A stretch of DNA of 64,000 bases from Leifsonia sp. PS1209 (GCF_012317045.1 NZ_CP051154.1:2914001-2978000), one strand, 5' to 3'; positions 37,139 through 49,254 are shown, counted from the first letter of the stretch. The notes: generated by a model from the letters alone, not told the origin. Program-made: numbers and translations.

Positions 37139-37969
37139 ATGGCATCCGGCGCGATCGGCACGGTCACCCGTGGCACGACCAACACGAACAGGTTGCGTCG
37201 CGTCGACCGCTGGATCGCGACGCTCCCCGTCCTGCGCAGCACTGCAGACCCGCTTGTGGTCGACCTGGGCTACGGCGCCAGCGGCGTCACGGCGCTCGAA
37301 CTGCACCAGCGGCTGGCCAAGGTCCGGCCGGATGTGGAGGTGCTCGGTCTCGAGATCGAGCCCGGCCGGGTCGCGACCGCGCGGGAGCAACTGGCGGTCG
37401 TCCGCTCCGGGGCGACCGGTTTCGCACCGGATGCGCGGATCGGCTTCGCGCTCGGCGGCTTCGAGGTGCCGCTGCCGGACGGCCGCCTGGCCGCGGTGAT
37501 CCGCGCCTCGAACGTGCTCCGGCAGTACGACGAGTCGGAGGTGGTGCCGGCCTGGCGGCGCCTGGTCTCCCGGCTGCAGCGCGGCGGAGCGCTGATCGAC
37601 GGCACCTGCGACGAGATCGGCCGTATCTCGTCCTGGGTCGACGTCACCGCAGACGGCCCTCAGCATCTCAGCATCTCGCTGCGGCTCGCCGGGCTCGACG
37701 CCCCATCGATCGTCGCCGAGCGACTGCCGAAGATCCTCATCCACCGCAACGTGCCCGGCGAGCCCGTGCACCGGCTGATGCTCGATCTGGACCGGCTGTG
37801 GCGCATCCACGCTGCGCTCGCCGCCTACGGGCCCAGGCAGCGCTGGATCGCCGTGGCGCAGGGGATGCGCGACGCCGGCTGGCCGGTGCGCGGCGGGCGC
37901 ACGCGGTGGCGGCTCGGAGAGCTCACCGTCGACTGGGATGCGGTCGCCCCGCAGGGCTTCGTGTGGTGA
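37139..37969 (+). CDS. Class I SAM-dependent methyltransferase-like protein
   Basis: A 276-residue protein. The SAM-binding motif [20 protein letters not shown] (about residues 39-58) and acidic [10 protein letters not shown] after strand two support a Rossmann methyltransferase. The substrate is unknown. ATG at 37139; the in-frame start at 37097 would overlap the divergent gpmA start. The stop is 9 bp from the convergent ygfZ stop. Confidence 0.8.
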   Translation: MASGAIGTVTRGTTNTNRLRRVDRWIATLPVLRSTADPLVVDLGYGASGVTALELHQRLAKVRPDVEVLGLEIEPGRVATAREQLAVVRSGATGFAPDARIGFALGGFEVPLPDGRLAAVIRASNVLRQYDESEVVPAWRRLVSRLQRGGALIDGTCDEIGRISSWVDVTADGPQHLSISLRLAGLDAPSIVAERLPKILIHRNVPGEPVHRLMLDLDRLWRIHAALAAYGPRQRWIAVAQGMRDAGWPVRGGRTRWRLGELTVDWDAVAPQGFVW

Positions 37970-37978
37970 GTGCCCCGG

Positions 37979-39091
37979 CTACGCGCGGGGCTGGCGGGTG
38001 ACGGCCCCGAGCCTCGGCAGCCGCGGGACGTGCGCTTCTGCGCCCGCCTCCGGAGGGACCACGATCTCCTGAGCTGCCGCGACGGCCGTGCCGTCCGCAT
38101 CCACCACGAGGGTCGCATCGGCGGGCGTCGACCGCTTCACGACAGCGAGCGCGATCGGCCCGAGCTCGTAGTGCAGGGCCGACGACGTGACGGTCCCGAC
38201 CTCTTTGCCGTCGTTCGTCACGACGGCACCACGCTCGGGATGCACGCCCTCCGAGCCGTCGAGGTGCAGCATCACGAGTCGCCGGGGAGGATGGCCGAGG
38301 TTGTGCACCTTCGCCACCGTCTCCTGGCCGCGGTAGCAGCCCTTGGTGAGGTGCACGGCGGTGCGGAGCCAGTCGAGCTCGTGCGGGATGGTCTTCTCGT
38401 CCACCTCGGTGGCGAAGCGCGGGCGCCAGGCGGCGATGCGGAGCGCGTCGGCTGCGAGCGTCCCGGCGACGGGGAACTCGCCGGCGGTGACGCGCGCGGC
38501 GATGGAGCCGAGCGCATCCCGTGGCACCAGTCGTTCGCTCCACGTCCACGACGCTCCGGGATGCTCGCCCCGCGCGTACTGGTGGCCGCCGGGGGTCACC
38601 GCCCGCCACGGGTCGTGCCAGATGAGCGGGACGCCGTTGGGGGCCGCGATGGGGAGGGCCGGGTCGCCGATGGTGCCGATGGTCGCGAGGTCGGCCGTGC
38701 GGTCGGCCAGCTCGACGCGGAGCATGAAGCGCATCGAGGTCAGCCAGGCGAGAAGCCCCTCCGCCTCCGCACTGTCCACGAGCATCCAGAGCGTTTCTCC
38801 GTCGTCGACGATGCGGACGGCGTGCTCCAGTCGTCCGGTGACGTCGAGCAGCAGGGTCTCCGTGGACTCGCCCGGCGCGAGGCCGAGGAGGCTCTGACTG
38901 GTGAGCGAGTTCAGCCAGCTGAGCCTGTCCGGCCCGGTGATCGTGAGCACGGCGCGGTCGGAGAGATCGACGATCGCGCGGCCATCGGCGAGCGCACGCT
39001 GCTCGGAGAGCGGGTTGCCGTAGTGCGCTGCGACGCCGACGTCCGCGATGTCGACAGCGCCCGGCAGCGCCAGGAAGGGAGATGCCGCCAT
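37979..39091 (-). CDS. ygfZ: YgfZ/GcvT-type folate-binding protein
   Basis: A 370-residue tetrahydrofolate-dependent protein that helps maintain Fe-S enzymes. The family signature KGCYRGQETVAKV includes the conserved redox Cys. The N-terminal part is aminomethyltransferase-like (VDLSDRAVLTITGPDRLSWL). The start at 39091 overlaps the upstream stop (TGATG), so it is coupled to the nitrobindin-like gene, a pair also known in other actinobacteria. Confidence 0.92.
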   Translation of the reverse strand: MAASPFLALPGAVDIADVGVAAHYGNPLSEQRALADGRAIVDLSDRAVLTITGPDRLSWLNSLTSQSLLGLAPGESTETLLLDVTGRLEHAVRIVDDGETLWMLVDSAEAEGLLAWLTSMRFMLRVELADRTADLATIGTIGDPALPIAAPNGVPLIWHDPWRAVTPGGHQYARGEHPGASWTWSERLVPRDALGSIAARVTAGEFPVAGTLAADALRIAAWRPRFATEVDEKTIPHELDWLRTAVHLTKGCYRGQETVAKVHNLGHPPRRLVMLHLDGSEGVHPERGAVVTNDGKEVGTVTSSALHYELGPIALAVVKRSTPADATLVVDADGTAVAAAQEIVVPPEAGAEAHVPRLPRLGAVTRQPRA

Positions 39092-39687
39092 CACTCCGCC
39101 TTCGCGAGACGGGCGGAGGCGTGCGTGCGCAGCTCTTGGCCGAGGGCCGCGATGTCCCAGGCCCAGAGCAGGTGGTTGTCGACCAGGCCGTAGAGGCGGG
39201 TGGCGGCCGTGTAGTCCTTGGCGCCCGCGGTGCGGACCACCGCATCCGTCGCGAGGTCGATGCGCGGGCCGTTCACCTGGCCGAGGTAGAGCTCGCTCAC
39301 TCCGTCCGGATGGACGATCGCCACGTCGATGTCGAAGCCGCCGTGCGAGTTGCGGAGCGTCTCGACGGACTGCGCCGTGGAGAACGGGCGAGCACCCTGG
39401 CCGGGAAGCATCGCCGGGCCGGCGTCGCCCTCGATGAGCGTGCGGCTGAGGCGCCAGTATCCGGTCTCCGCGGCGAGCGGGGTGTTGCCTTCGTCGAGCA
39501 CCCACGAGGTGGACGAGTAGTTGAGGTACGGCTGGCCGTCGTGGCTGAAGCTCACGCGCTGGCCGAACTCGAGCTGGGTGTGGTCGTCACCGACCGCGTA
39601 GTCGAGCACGCCCGTGCCCTCCCACACACCGATCAACCAGGAGAGAGGGACCAGTTCGGCGGGCAGATCGGTCGGGATCTCGATCAT
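39091..39687 (-). CDS. Nitrobindin-like heme-binding (FABP/THAP4) protein
   Basis: A 198-residue beta-barrel protein. The nitrobindin motif GxWxGxG appears as GVWEGTG near residue 19, and the C-terminal segment DNHLLWAWDIAALGQ is typical. M. tuberculosis nitrobindin (Rv2717c) binds ferric heme and handles peroxynitrite or NO. The ATG at 39687 was chosen over an upstream in-frame start because the nitrobindin core begins directly after it. Confidence 0.87.
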   Translation of the reverse strand: MIEIPTDLPAELVPLSWLIGVWEGTGVLDYAVGDDHTQLEFGQRVSFSHDGQPYLNYSSTSWVLDEGNTPLAAETGYWRLSRTLIEGDAGPAMLPGQGARPFSTAQSVETLRNSHGGFDIDVAIVHPDGVSELYLGQVNGPRIDLATDAVVRTAGAKDYTAATRLYGLVDNHLLWAWDIAALGQELRTHASARLAKAE

Positions 39688-39703
39688 GGCTGTCGTGAAG
39701 CGC

Positions 39704-39814
39704 TTAGCGCTGGCCCCGGAAGAGGTTGTAGACGACGACCACCGAGACTCCGGCGATGGCGAGCGTTGCCAGACCGAGGAGTCCGACGAAGAAGAGTTCG
39801 AGGGCAACCAGCAT
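39704..39814 (-). CDS. 36-residue single-helix membrane microprotein
   Basis: A short frame with ATG at 39814 and TAA at 39704. It encodes one strongly hydrophobic helix (about residues 2-30: LELFFVGLLGLATLAIAGVS and following Val run) ending in YNLFRGQR, positive-inside at the C terminus. It lies 16 bp upstream of the nitrobindin gene on the same strand, with no rival gene in the gap. No clear Shine-Dalgarno is seen, which lowers confidence. It is too short to recognise by family. Confidence 0.55.
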   Translation of the reverse strand: MLVALELFFVGLLGLATLAIAGVSVVVVYNLFRGQR

Positions 39815-39871
39815 GCAGCCAGTCTAGTCAGTGCCCGGCTGGTATGTCGCGACGCGGCTAGTGCGCAGCGG

Positions 39872-40195
39872 CTACTGCGCAGCGGCGACGATGCCGAGGA
39901 TGGCGCCGACCACGCCGAGGATCACGAACGAGCCGGTGACCGTGGCGGCGAGCCTGTTCACGAAGCCGTCCTTCTGCTGGGTCGCGAGCTGGGCGACGAG
40001 CCCGAGCAGCACGCATCCGGCGAGGGCGAGGGACAGCCAGGAGGCGTAGCGATCGGGCGGCGAGATGATCGCGATCAGCACCGAGGAGACGAGCGCGAGC
40101 GCCCAGACGGCACCGATGCTCCCGTAGCGGGCGCGCTTCGACAGGACGACGTCTCCGTCGAAGGCTGCCGCCGGTCCCATGCTGCTGTCGCTCAC
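39872..40195 (-). CDS. Three-helix membrane protein of unknown function
   Basis: A 107-residue protein with three predicted helices (about residues 25-43, 52-72, 80-103). The GTG at 40195 directly after GGTGGA is the chosen start; another open start lies further up but reads through a low-quality leader. No family recognised. Divergent from glnR, 85 bp between starts. Confidence 0.68.
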   Translation of the reverse strand: MSDSSMGPAAAFDGDVVLSKRARYGSIGAVWALALVSSVLIAIISPPDRYASWLSLALAGCVLLGLVAQLATQQKDGFVNRLAATVTGSFVILGVVGAILGIVAAAQ

Positions 40196-40280
40196 TCCAC
40201 CATTGTGCACCGATCGACGGGGGAAAGGGTTCGCTGGCATTTCCGGTAGCATTGCGGCACAGCACGTTCAGGAGGCTTGA

Positions 40281-40973
40281 GTGGCGCAGTTGTTGATCCT
40301 CACCTCTGCGCCAGACGCGGAGGTGCTCCCCTCCCTCGCCCTTCTCAGCCATCGAACCCGTCAGATCCCCGCTGAGCCGGCGTCGCTCGTCAACGCGCCC
40401 AGCTGCGACCTCATCTTCGTGGACGCCCGCCGCGACCTCGCGAGCGCCAAGTCGCTGTGCAAGATCCTCACCACCACCGGCATCACGGTTCCGATGCTGC
40501 TGGTGCTGACCGAGGGCGGCCTCACGGCGGTCAGCGCCGACTGGGGCGTCAACGACGTCGTCCTCGAATCGGCAGGGCCCGCCGAAGTGGATGCGCGCAT
40601 CCGGCTGGCCATCGGGCGGCAGACCCAGGAGCACGCGCAGACCAAGATCCAGGCGTCCGGGGTGACCATTGACGAGGCCAGCTATTCGGCCAAGGCGCAC
40701 GGCCGCCAGCTCGACCTCACGTTCAAGGAGTTCGAGCTGCTGCGGTTCTTCGCGACGCATCCCTCCCGGGTGTTCACTCGCGAGCAGCTGCTCAGCGAGG
40801 TGTGGGGCTACGACTACTTCGGCGGCACCCGCACCGTGGATGTTCACGTGCGGCGCCTGCGCGCCAAGCTCGGCGACCTCGAATCGCTGATCGGCACGGT
40901 GCGCAACGTCGGCTACCGCTTCAACGTCTACGAAGAGGACAACGACCGGCTGCCGTCGTCCGTCCGCTCCTGA
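40281..40973 (+). CDS. glnR: GlnR-type orphan response regulator of nitrogen metabolism
   Basis: A 230-residue OmpR-family protein. The receiver is atypical: [36 protein letters not shown], as in Streptomyces GlnR, which is not phosphorylated in the usual way. The DNA-binding domain is nearly classical: [52 protein letters not shown] start after AGGAGG. GlnR controls nitrogen assimilation genes; its neighbour ppk1 places nitrogen and phosphate control together. No kinase gene is adjacent, as expected for GlnR. Confidence 0.92.
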   Translation: MAQLLILTSAPDAEVLPSLALLSHRTRQIPAEPASLVNAPSCDLIFVDARRDLASAKSLCKILTTTGITVPMLLVLTEGGLTAVSADWGVNDVVLESAGPAEVDARIRLAIGRQTQEHAQTKIQASGVTIDEASYSAKAHGRQLDLTFKEFELLRFFATHPSRVFTREQLLSEVWGYDYFGGTRTVDVHVRRLRAKLGDLESLIGTVRNVGYRFNVYEEDNDRLPSSVRS

Positions 40974-40987
40974 CCTGCACAGCCTCC

Positions 40988-41005
40988 ATTTATCCACAGT
41001 TAACC
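40988..41005 (+). promoter_or_regulatory. PHO-box-like direct repeat upstream of ppk1
   Basis: ATTTATC (40988-40994) and GTTAACC (40999-41005) with 11-bp period, ending 43 bp before the ppk1 start. The first unit is weak against GTTCACC. Confidence 0.45.
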
Positions 41006-41048
41006 TGGCGCGGTGCCACGGCCGGGCGCACGGTGCAATGATGTTGTG

Positions 41049-43243
<2,195 letters not shown>

Positions 43244-43247
<4 letters not shown>

Positions 43248-44179
43248 GCGCGGCCATCTACGCCGCGGGCGCCCTCTGCTGGCGCGTCGTGGACGAGAAG
43301 ATCGTGGTGCTCGTCGTCCACCGCACGAAGTACGGCGATGTCACCATCCCCAAAGGCAAGGTCGACCCGGGCGAGACGCTGCCGCAGACCGCCGTGCGCG
43401 AGATCCACGAGGAGACCGGGCTGCAGGTCGCGCTCGGCGTCCCTCTCGGCGTCTCGATGTACCCGATCTCGAGCGGGCGCGAGAAGATCGTGCACTTCTG
43501 GGCGGCCGAGGTCGGCGACAAGGCCATCGCCCAGTCGACGTTCGTCCCCAACGCGGAGATCGCCGCGATCGAGTGGGTGACGCTGAAGAAGGCGCGCGGC
43601 TACCTCACCTACGAGCGCGACGTCGAGATCCTCGACGCGTTCGAGAAGCTGGTGCGGCAGGGCGTGACCTCCACCTTCGCGCTCATCGCGCTCCGCCACG
43701 GCAAGGCTGCGCCGCGCGGAGACTGGGACGGCCCGGATGCCTCCCGCCCTCTCACCGACCGCGGGGTCAAGCAGGCCTGCTCCGACGTGCCGACCATCAC
43801 GGCTTGGCGGCCCAAGCGCATCATCACGAGCGACGCCGTTCGCTGCGTCGGGACGGTCGCTCCTCTGGCGGCAGCGACCGGGGTGAAGCCGCGGCACGAG
43901 CCGGGGATCAGCCAGGATGCGTACGAGGAGGGCCGCGGCGAGGTGCGCAGCGTCATCGGCAAGCGCGTGCGCTCCAGGAAAACCGCCGTGCTCTGCAGCC
44001 ACGGACCCGTGCTGCCCGAGATCATGCGCGAGATCGCCCTCGCCACCGGCACCATGCCGGGTGCCTACCTCAACGACGCCGCAGACCTCGACACCGGCGG
44101 GTTCTCGATCGTGCACCTGTCCGCGAGCAATCCGGCGTCCGGGATCATCTCGATCGAGACGTACGCGCCCGTCGCGTGA
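43244..44179 (+). CDS. mutT1: MutT1-type NUDIX hydrolase fused to a histidine phosphatase
   Basis: A 311-residue two-domain protein. The NUDIX box is [23 protein letters not shown] without gaps, shown here only by its GETL...REIHEETG core (about residues 45-62). The C-terminal half is a histidine phosphatase: [14 protein letters not shown] (RHG motif) and SHGPVLPEI. Mycobacterial MutT1 degrades 8-oxo-GTP/8-oxo-dGTP and diadenosine polyphosphates. GTG start inside the ppk1 stop. Confidence 0.92.
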
Positions 44180-44241
44180 GAAGCGGGGCGCGGACAGCGC
44201 CCTGCGACGGCCAGCACCCCCGACGAGTAGCGCCCCCAAGA

Positions 44242-44270
44242 GCACACCCCTCGTTAACCTCCCGTTTACC
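44242..44270 (+). promoter_or_regulatory. PHO-box-like direct repeats upstream of pstS
   Basis: Three 7-nt units with 11-bp period: GCACACC (44242), GTTAACC (44253), GTTTACC (44264), close to the PHO unit GTTCACC. The last unit ends 95 bp before the pstS GTG. Confidence 0.75.
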
Positions 44271-44365
44271 GCTGCGGGGGACTCTGGACAGACACCGGGA
44301 ATAGCGTCGCTGGCGGGTCGCACCGGCCCCGTCCTGTTGTTACTGATTCCCCGGAAGGGACAACT

Positions 44366-45460
44366 GTGAATCTCAAGCGTGTTGGCGCTCCTCTGGCCAT
44401 CCTGGCCGCCGTCGCCATCTCACTGACCGCCTGCGCGTCGAACGAGGGCAGCACCCCGGCGACGACGACGGCGAAGCCGTCGAACCTCTCCGGCACCCTC
44501 AACGGCATCGGCTCGTCCGCCCAGGGCGCCGCCCAGACCGTGTGGGCAGCCGGCTTCCAGACCGCCAACCCCAAGGTCACCATCAACTACGACCCGCAGG
44601 GTTCCGGCGCGGGCCGCACCAGCTTCATCTCCGGCGCTGCAGACTTCGCCGGCTCGGACGCCGCCCTCAAGGACACCGAGCTCGCCGGCACCTTCGCCGG
44701 GTGCGCAGCGGGCTCCAAGGGCATCGACCTCCCCGTCTACATCTCCCCGATCGCCATCGCGTACAACGTCGACGGCCTCAAGGACCTGAAGCTGGACGCC
44801 GCGACCATCGCCGGCATCTTCTCCGGTGCGATCACCACCTGGGACGACGCCAAGATCAAGGCGCTGAACTCGGGCGCGACGCTCCCGTCGGCACCGATCA
44901 CCGTCGTGCACCGCTCCGACGACTCGGGCACCACCCAGAACTTCACCGACTACCTCGCGGCGAACGCTCCCGAGGTGTGGACGAAGCCGGCAGCGCAGAC
45001 CTTCCCGTTCCAGGTGGGCGACGCGGCCAAGGGCACCTCCGGTGTCGCTGACGCCACGAAGAACGCGAAGAACTCGATCACCTACATCGACGAGTCCGGT
45101 TCGGCCGGCCTCAGCATCGCGCAGCTCAAGGTGGGCGACAACTTCGAGAAGATCAGCGCGGACGGCGCGGCAGCAGTCGTCGCCGCCTCCCCGATCGCCT
45201 CGGGCCGCGAGACCAACGACCTGGCCATCCAGATCGACCGCAAGGACACCACCAAGGGCGCATGGCCGCTGGTGCTCGTCTCCTACGTGATCGCCTGCCA
45301 GGAGTACAAGGACTCCGCCAAGGCCGACCTCGTGAAGGGCTACGTCGACTACATCGTCAGCAGCGACGCTCAGAAGGCCGCCGCTGAGCAGGCCGGCTCC
45401 GCCCCGCTGTCGTCCGACCTCGCCTCCAAGGTGAGCAAGGCCGTCGCCACCATCAAGTAA
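44366..45460 (+). CDS. pstS: Phosphate-binding lipoprotein PstS
   Basis: A 364-residue substrate-binding lipoprotein of the high-affinity phosphate importer. Signal peptide residues 1-22, lipobox LTAC with Cys 23. Phosphate-binding loops SGAADFAGSDA, SPIAIAYNVDG, VVHRSDDSGTTQNFTDYL and the region DATKNAKNSITYID are typical. GTG start after GGAAGGGA. It begins the pstSCAB cluster; a strong hairpin separates it from pstC. Confidence 0.95.
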   Translation: MNLKRVGAPLAILAAVAISLTACASNEGSTPATTTAKPSNLSGTLNGIGSSAQGAAQTVWAAGFQTANPKVTINYDPQGSGAGRTSFISGAADFAGSDAALKDTELAGTFAGCAAGSKGIDLPVYISPIAIAYNVDGLKDLKLDAATIAGIFSGAITTWDDAKIKALNSGATLPSAPITVVHRSDDSGTTQNFTDYLAANAPEVWTKPAAQTFPFQVGDAAKGTSGVADATKNAKNSITYIDESGSAGLSIAQLKVGDNFEKISADGAAAVVAASPIASGRETNDLAIQIDRKDTTKGAWPLVLVSYVIACQEYKDSAKADLVKGYVDYIVSSDAQKAAAEQAGSAPLSSDLASKVSKAVATIK

Positions 45461-45467
45461 TGACAGT

Positions 45468-45504
45468 GCCACTCGGCCTGGGCGTCGCGCCCAGGCCGAG
45501 TGGC
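45468..45504 (+). terminator. Hairpin between pstS and pstC (partial terminator)
   Basis: A perfect 17-bp stem (GCCACTCGGCCTGGGCG with its complement) and a 3-nt loop, directly after pstS, with no T tract. It may stabilise the pstS mRNA or attenuate read-through so that PstS is made in excess of the permease. Confidence 0.8.
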
Positions 45505-45534
45505 GCATCCTCACCACCCGAAAGTGAGAGCCAG

Positions 45535-45573
45535 ATGACAAGCTGGGCCGTGACGAAAGAATGGCAGGAATGA
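45535..45573 (+). CDS. Possible 12-codon leader peptide before pstC
   Basis: ATG at 45535 encodes MTSWAVTKEWQE and its TGA overlaps an in-frame pstC start at 45570 (ATGA). It could couple translation into pstC; there is no direct evidence that it is translated. Confidence 0.25.
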   Translation: MTSWAVTKEWQE

Positions 45574-46517
45574 CCGCCGGAACCGTAGGCGCCATCAGGC
45601 CGAAGGCGAAGACCCGCCTCGGCGACCGCGTTTTCTCCACCAGCACCATCGTCGCCGGCTCGCTCATCCTCGCGGTGCTCGCGGCTGTCGCTCTCTTCTT
45701 GATCGTGCAGAGCATCCCCGCCCTGTTCGCGAAGACCGGCGAGCTGCCCAACAACGCCACCAACTTCTGGTCGTGGGTGTGGCCGCTCGTCTTCGGCACC
45801 ATCTGGGCCGCGATCATCGCGCTGCTCATCGCCACGCCGCTCTCGATCGGCATCGCGCTCTTCATCTCGCACTACGCGCCCCGCCGTGTCGCGCAGACGC
45901 TCGGATACATCATCGACCTGCTCGCTGCCGTCCCCTCCGTGGTCTTCGGCCTCTGGGGCATCGCGACGCTCGCGCCGTTCGTCCAGCCGTTCTACCTCTG
46001 GCTCGGCGACAACCTGGGCTGGTTCCCGCTCTTCGCCCCGCCCGTCTCCGGCACCGGCCGCACCATCCTCACCGCGGCGATCGTCCTCGCCGTCATGGTC
46101 ATCCCGATCATGACCGCGATCTGCCGCGAGATCTTCCTGCAGACCCCTCGCCTGCACGAGGAGGCGGCGCTCGCGCTCGGCGCGACCCGCTGGGAGATGG
46201 TCAAGATGGCCGTGCTCCCGTTCGCCCGCTCCGGCATCATCTCGGCGATCATGCTCGGCCTCGGCCGCGCCCTCGGCGAGACGCTCGCCATCGCGATGGT
46301 GCTGTCCCCCGCCCTCATCGTGAAGTTCGCGGTGCTGCAGGCGCAGAGTCCGAACACGATCGCCGCCAACATCGCCCTGCAGTTCCCCGAGGCGACCGGG
46401 CTCTCGACCAACGCACTGATCGCATCCGGTCTGGTGCTGTTCGTCGTCACCCTCCTGATCAACATGCTCGCCCGCTACATCGTCAGCCGCCGCAAGGCCT
46501 TCTCTGGAGCGAACTGA
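45561..46517 (+). CDS. pstC: Phosphate ABC transporter permease PstC
   Basis: A 318-residue inner-membrane permease with six helices; the cytoplasmic EAA loop reads EEAALALGATRWEMVKMAVLP and is followed by the conserved GRALGETLAIAMVL. ATG at 45561; an alternative ATG at 45570 would remove three residues. Overlaps pstA by one base (TGATG). Confidence 0.94.
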   Translation: MAGMTAGTVGAIRPKAKTRLGDRVFSTSTIVAGSLILAVLAAVALFLIVQSIPALFAKTGELPNNATNFWSWVWPLVFGTIWAAIIALLIATPLSIGIALFISHYAPRRVAQTLGYIIDLLAAVPSVVFGLWGIATLAPFVQPFYLWLGDNLGWFPLFAPPVSGTGRTILTAAIVLAVMVIPIMTAICREIFLQTPRLHEEAALALGATRWEMVKMAVLPFARSGIISAIMLGLGRALGETLAIAMVLSPALIVKFAVLQAQSPNTIAANIALQFPEATGLSTNALIASGLVLFVVTLLINMLARYIVSRRKAFSGAN

Positions 46518-47611
46518 TGACCGCCACCACCTCCGCTCCACTCACCAGGCCGATGGCCAACTCGCTCACCGCCGGCAAGCTGCCGCGCGGCTCGGCATGG
46601 ATGATGCTCGTCGGCTCGTGGGTCGTCTTCATCGCGATCTTCGCGATCCTCGCCGCGAGCGGCGCGACCAAGGGCTTCAACATCGTCGGCGCGATCTTCT
46701 TCGGAACCGTGCTGTTCGACGTCGTGATCTACACGACATCACTGCTGGTCGAAGGAGTCCGCAAGGCGACCGACCGGCTCATCACGTCGCTCGTCGCCAC
46801 CGCGTTCATCATCGCGCTGCTCCCCCTCATCTCGCTGATGTGGACCGTGATCAGCTCCGGCCTCGCACGGTTCGACATCCAGTTCTTCTCCGAGTCGATG
46901 CGCAACGTGATCGGCGTGGGCGGCGGTGCGCTGCACGCCATCGTCGGCACGCTGCTCGTCACGCTGATGGCCGCGGTCATCTCGGTGCCGATCGGACTCC
47001 TCACCTCCATCTACCTCGTCGAATATGGCCGCGGGATGCTCGCCCGCGGCATCACCTTCTTCGTCGACGTGATGACGGGCATCCCGTCGATCGTCGCCGG
47101 TCTGTTCGCGTACGCGCTGTTCGCCCTCTTCTTCGGGCCGGGGGTGCGCAGCGGCTTCATGGGATCCATCGCACTGTCGGTGCTGATGATCCCGGTGGTC
47201 GTGCGGTCGAGCGAGGAGATCCTGCGCCTGGTCCCCAACGAGCTGCGCGAGGCGTCGTACGCGCTCGGCGTGCCGAAGTGGCTGACCGTCCTCAAGATCG
47301 TGCTCCCCACCTCGCTCGCCGGCCTCTCCACGGGCATCATGCTCGCCATCGCCCGCGTCATCGGCGAGACGGCTCCGCTGCTCATCGTCGCCGGCTTCAC
47401 CACGAGCATGAACTACGACCTCTTCTCCGACAGGATGATGACGCTCCCTGTCTTCGTGTACACGCAGTACACGCAGGCGGCCGGGCTGCACGCCGACGCC
47501 TCCGTCGATCGGGCGTGGGCCGGCGCCCTCACCCTGATCATCATCGTGATGCTGCTCAACCTGATCGGCCGCATCATCGCCAAAGTCTTCGCCCCCAAGT
47601 ACGGTCGCTGA
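46517..47611 (+). CDS. pstA: Phosphate ABC transporter permease PstA
   Basis: A 364-residue permease with about nine hydrophobic segments. The PstA landmarks are [26 protein letters not shown], the EAA loop [21 protein letters not shown] and [15 protein letters not shown]. It has an extra N-terminal part of about 60 residues with two helices, longer than E. coli PstA (296). Translationally coupled to pstC. Confidence 0.94.
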   Translation: MTATTSAPLTRPMANSLTAGKLPRGSAWMMLVGSWVVFIAIFAILAASGATKGFNIVGAIFFGTVLFDVVIYTTSLLVEGVRKATDRLITSLVATAFIIALLPLISLMWTVISSGLARFDIQFFSESMRNVIGVGGGALHAIVGTLLVTLMAAVISVPIGLLTSIYLVEYGRGMLARGITFFVDVMTGIPSIVAGLFAYALFALFFGPGVRSGFMGSIALSVLMIPVVVRSSEEILRLVPNELREASYALGVPKWLTVLKIVLPTSLAGLSTGIMLAIARVIGETAPLLIVAGFTTSMNYDLFSDRMMTLPVFVYTQYTQAAGLHADASVDRAWAGALTLIIIVMLLNLIGRIIAKVFAPKYGR

Positions 47612-47639
47612 CCGCGTCCACCCGAACCCAAGGAAACCT

Positions 47640-48419
47640 GTGTCCAAGCGCATCGAAGTCAACGACCTCAACGTCTTCTACGGCAACTTCAAGGCGGTCG
47701 AGGGTGTCTCGCTCACCATCGAGCCCCGCACCGTCACCGCATTCATCGGCCCGTCCGGCTGCGGCAAGTCCACGTTCCTCCGCACCCTCAACCGGATGCA
47801 CGAGGTGATCCCCGGCGCGTACGTCGAGGGCGAGGTGGCCATCGACGGCAACAACCTCTACGGTCCCGGCGTCGACCCCGTGCTGGTGCGCCGCCAGGTC
47901 GGCATGGTGTTCCAGCGGCCGAACCCGTTCCCGACCATGTCGATCCGCGAGAACGTGCTGGCCGGCGTGAAGCTCAACAACCGCCGGATGGCGAAGCCGG
48001 AGGCCGACGAACTGGTCGAGAGCTCGCTGCGCGGAGCGAACCTCTGGAACGAGGTCAAGGACCGTCTCAACCTGCCGGGCTCCGGCCTCTCCGGCGGCCA
48101 GCAGCAGCGTCTCTGCATCGCCCGCGCCATCGCGGTCTCCCCCGACGTGCTGCTGATGGACGAGCCGTGCTCCGCGCTCGACCCGATCTCGACCCTCGCC
48201 ATCGAGGACCTGATCGAGGAGCTGAAGAACGACTACACGATCGTGATCGTGACCCACAACATGCAGCAGGCGTCGCGCGTCTCCGACCGCACCGCGTTCT
48301 TCAACATCGCGGGCACCGGCAAGCCGGGCAAGCTGATCGAGTACAACGACACCAACATGATCTTCTCGAACCCGAGCGTGCAGGCGACAGAGGACTACGT
48401 CTCCGGCCGCTTCGGCTGA
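47640..48419 (+). CDS. pstB: Phosphate ABC transporter ATPase PstB
   Basis: A 259-residue ATPase. Walker [18 protein letters not shown], PstB-specific [17 protein letters not shown], signature [16 protein letters not shown], Walker [18 protein letters not shown]-loop [16 protein letters not shown] start at 47640 after AAGGAAA. It ends the pst operon; a hairpin terminator follows. No phoU copy follows, it is 12 kb upstream. Confidence 0.96.
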   Translation: MSKRIEVNDLNVFYGNFKAVEGVSLTIEPRTVTAFIGPSGCGKSTFLRTLNRMHEVIPGAYVEGEVAIDGNNLYGPGVDPVLVRRQVGMVFQRPNPFPTMSIRENVLAGVKLNNRRMAKPEADELVESSLRGANLWNEVKDRLNLPGSGLSGGQQQRLCIARAIAVSPDVLLMDEPCSALDPISTLAIEDLIEELKNDYTIVIVTHNMQQASRVSDRTAFFNIAGTGKPGKLIEYNDTNMIFSNPSVQATEDYVSGRFG

Positions 48420-48457
48420 TCCGGCTGGATCGGTGCATCGCCCAGGCTGCGACGCAT

Positions 48458-48517
48458 TCGACTCCGACGTTATTCACGGTGCCACCCGGCGTGGCGCGTG
48501 AACAGCTTCGGAGTCGA
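48458..48517. terminator. Hairpin terminator between pstB and rskA
   Basis: Arms of 21 nt (48458-48478, 48497-48517) pair at 18 positions with an inner GCCAC/GTGGC stem. The arms are related to the hairpin at 36283 (shared TTATTCACG and CGTGAA). Confidence 0.78.
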
Positions 48518-48522
48518 TCGCG

Positions 48523-49254
48523 TTAAGAGCTGATGGCGACGATGGGGCTCGTGGTCGGCTGGTCGGAACCGCCGCGCGGCTCGACCGTGACGCCGACGGT
48601 GTCCCCCGCCTGCATCGTGCCGGTGAGCACGCGCCAGGTGGAGCCGGTGTCCGCGGGCTTCATGGTGCCGGCCGGGGTGGCCTCACCGCCGCGGATGTAC
48701 CAGAGTTCGTACGTCTTGTCGCTGGGAAGGGCGGGAAGGTCGTTCGCGACCAGCGCCGACTTGCCGAGCTTGCCCGACCAGACGAGGGTGGCCGTTCCTC
48801 CGCCGGACACGTCCGCCGTGGCCCGCTGCGCATCCGGGGCCGCGTTGATCTGGGCGAGCGCTGACGCCTGCTGCTGCTGGAACGAGTTGTTGCCGGCCAG
48901 CGAGCTGCCGAGGAAGGTGCCGCCGAGGAAGAGCACGACGGCGGCCGCCGCGGCCGCCGCGATGGTGATCGGGCGGGTGAACCAGCGGGAGCGGGCCTTG
49001 GTCTCTGCGGGGGTGAGTGGTGCCTGCACATCCACCGGATGCGCATCCACTGCCTGCGCATCCACCGGGGGAAGCTGTGGGGTGCTCGCGAGCTTGGCGA
49101 AGAGGTCGGCCTTCAGCGAGGCTGGAGGGGTGACGGGGTCGGCGGCGAGGCCGAGCTCGGCCGCCACCTCTTCGAACTGGCGGGCCTCCTCCGGCGTCTC
49201 CGCGCCCAGGTCGTAGCCGAGGCGCGACGGAGAGCGACGTTCCTCGTCGGTCAT
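48523..49254 (-). CDS. rskA: Anti-sigma-K factor RskA
   Basis: A 243-residue single-pass protein. The cytoplasmic N-terminal region (about 1-90) is the sigma-binding part, the helix spans about 96-120 (ITIAAAAAAAVVLFLGGTFLG), and the extracytoplasmic part is the RskA C-terminal domain with YELWYIRGGEATPAGTM. It holds SigK inactive until cleaved. Start overlaps the sigK stop (TGATG). Confidence 0.92.
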   Translation of the reverse strand: MTDEERRSPSRLGYDLGAETPEEARQFEEVAAELGLAADPVTPPASLKADLFAKLASTPQLPPVDAQAVDAHPVDVQAPLTPAETKARSRWFTRPITIAAAAAAAVVLFLGGTFLGSSLAGNNSFQQQQASALAQINAAPDAQRATADVSGGGTATLVWSGKLGKSALVANDLPALPSDKTYELWYIRGGEATPAGTMKPADTGSTWRVLTGTMQAGDTVGVTVEPRGGSDQPTTSPIVAISS

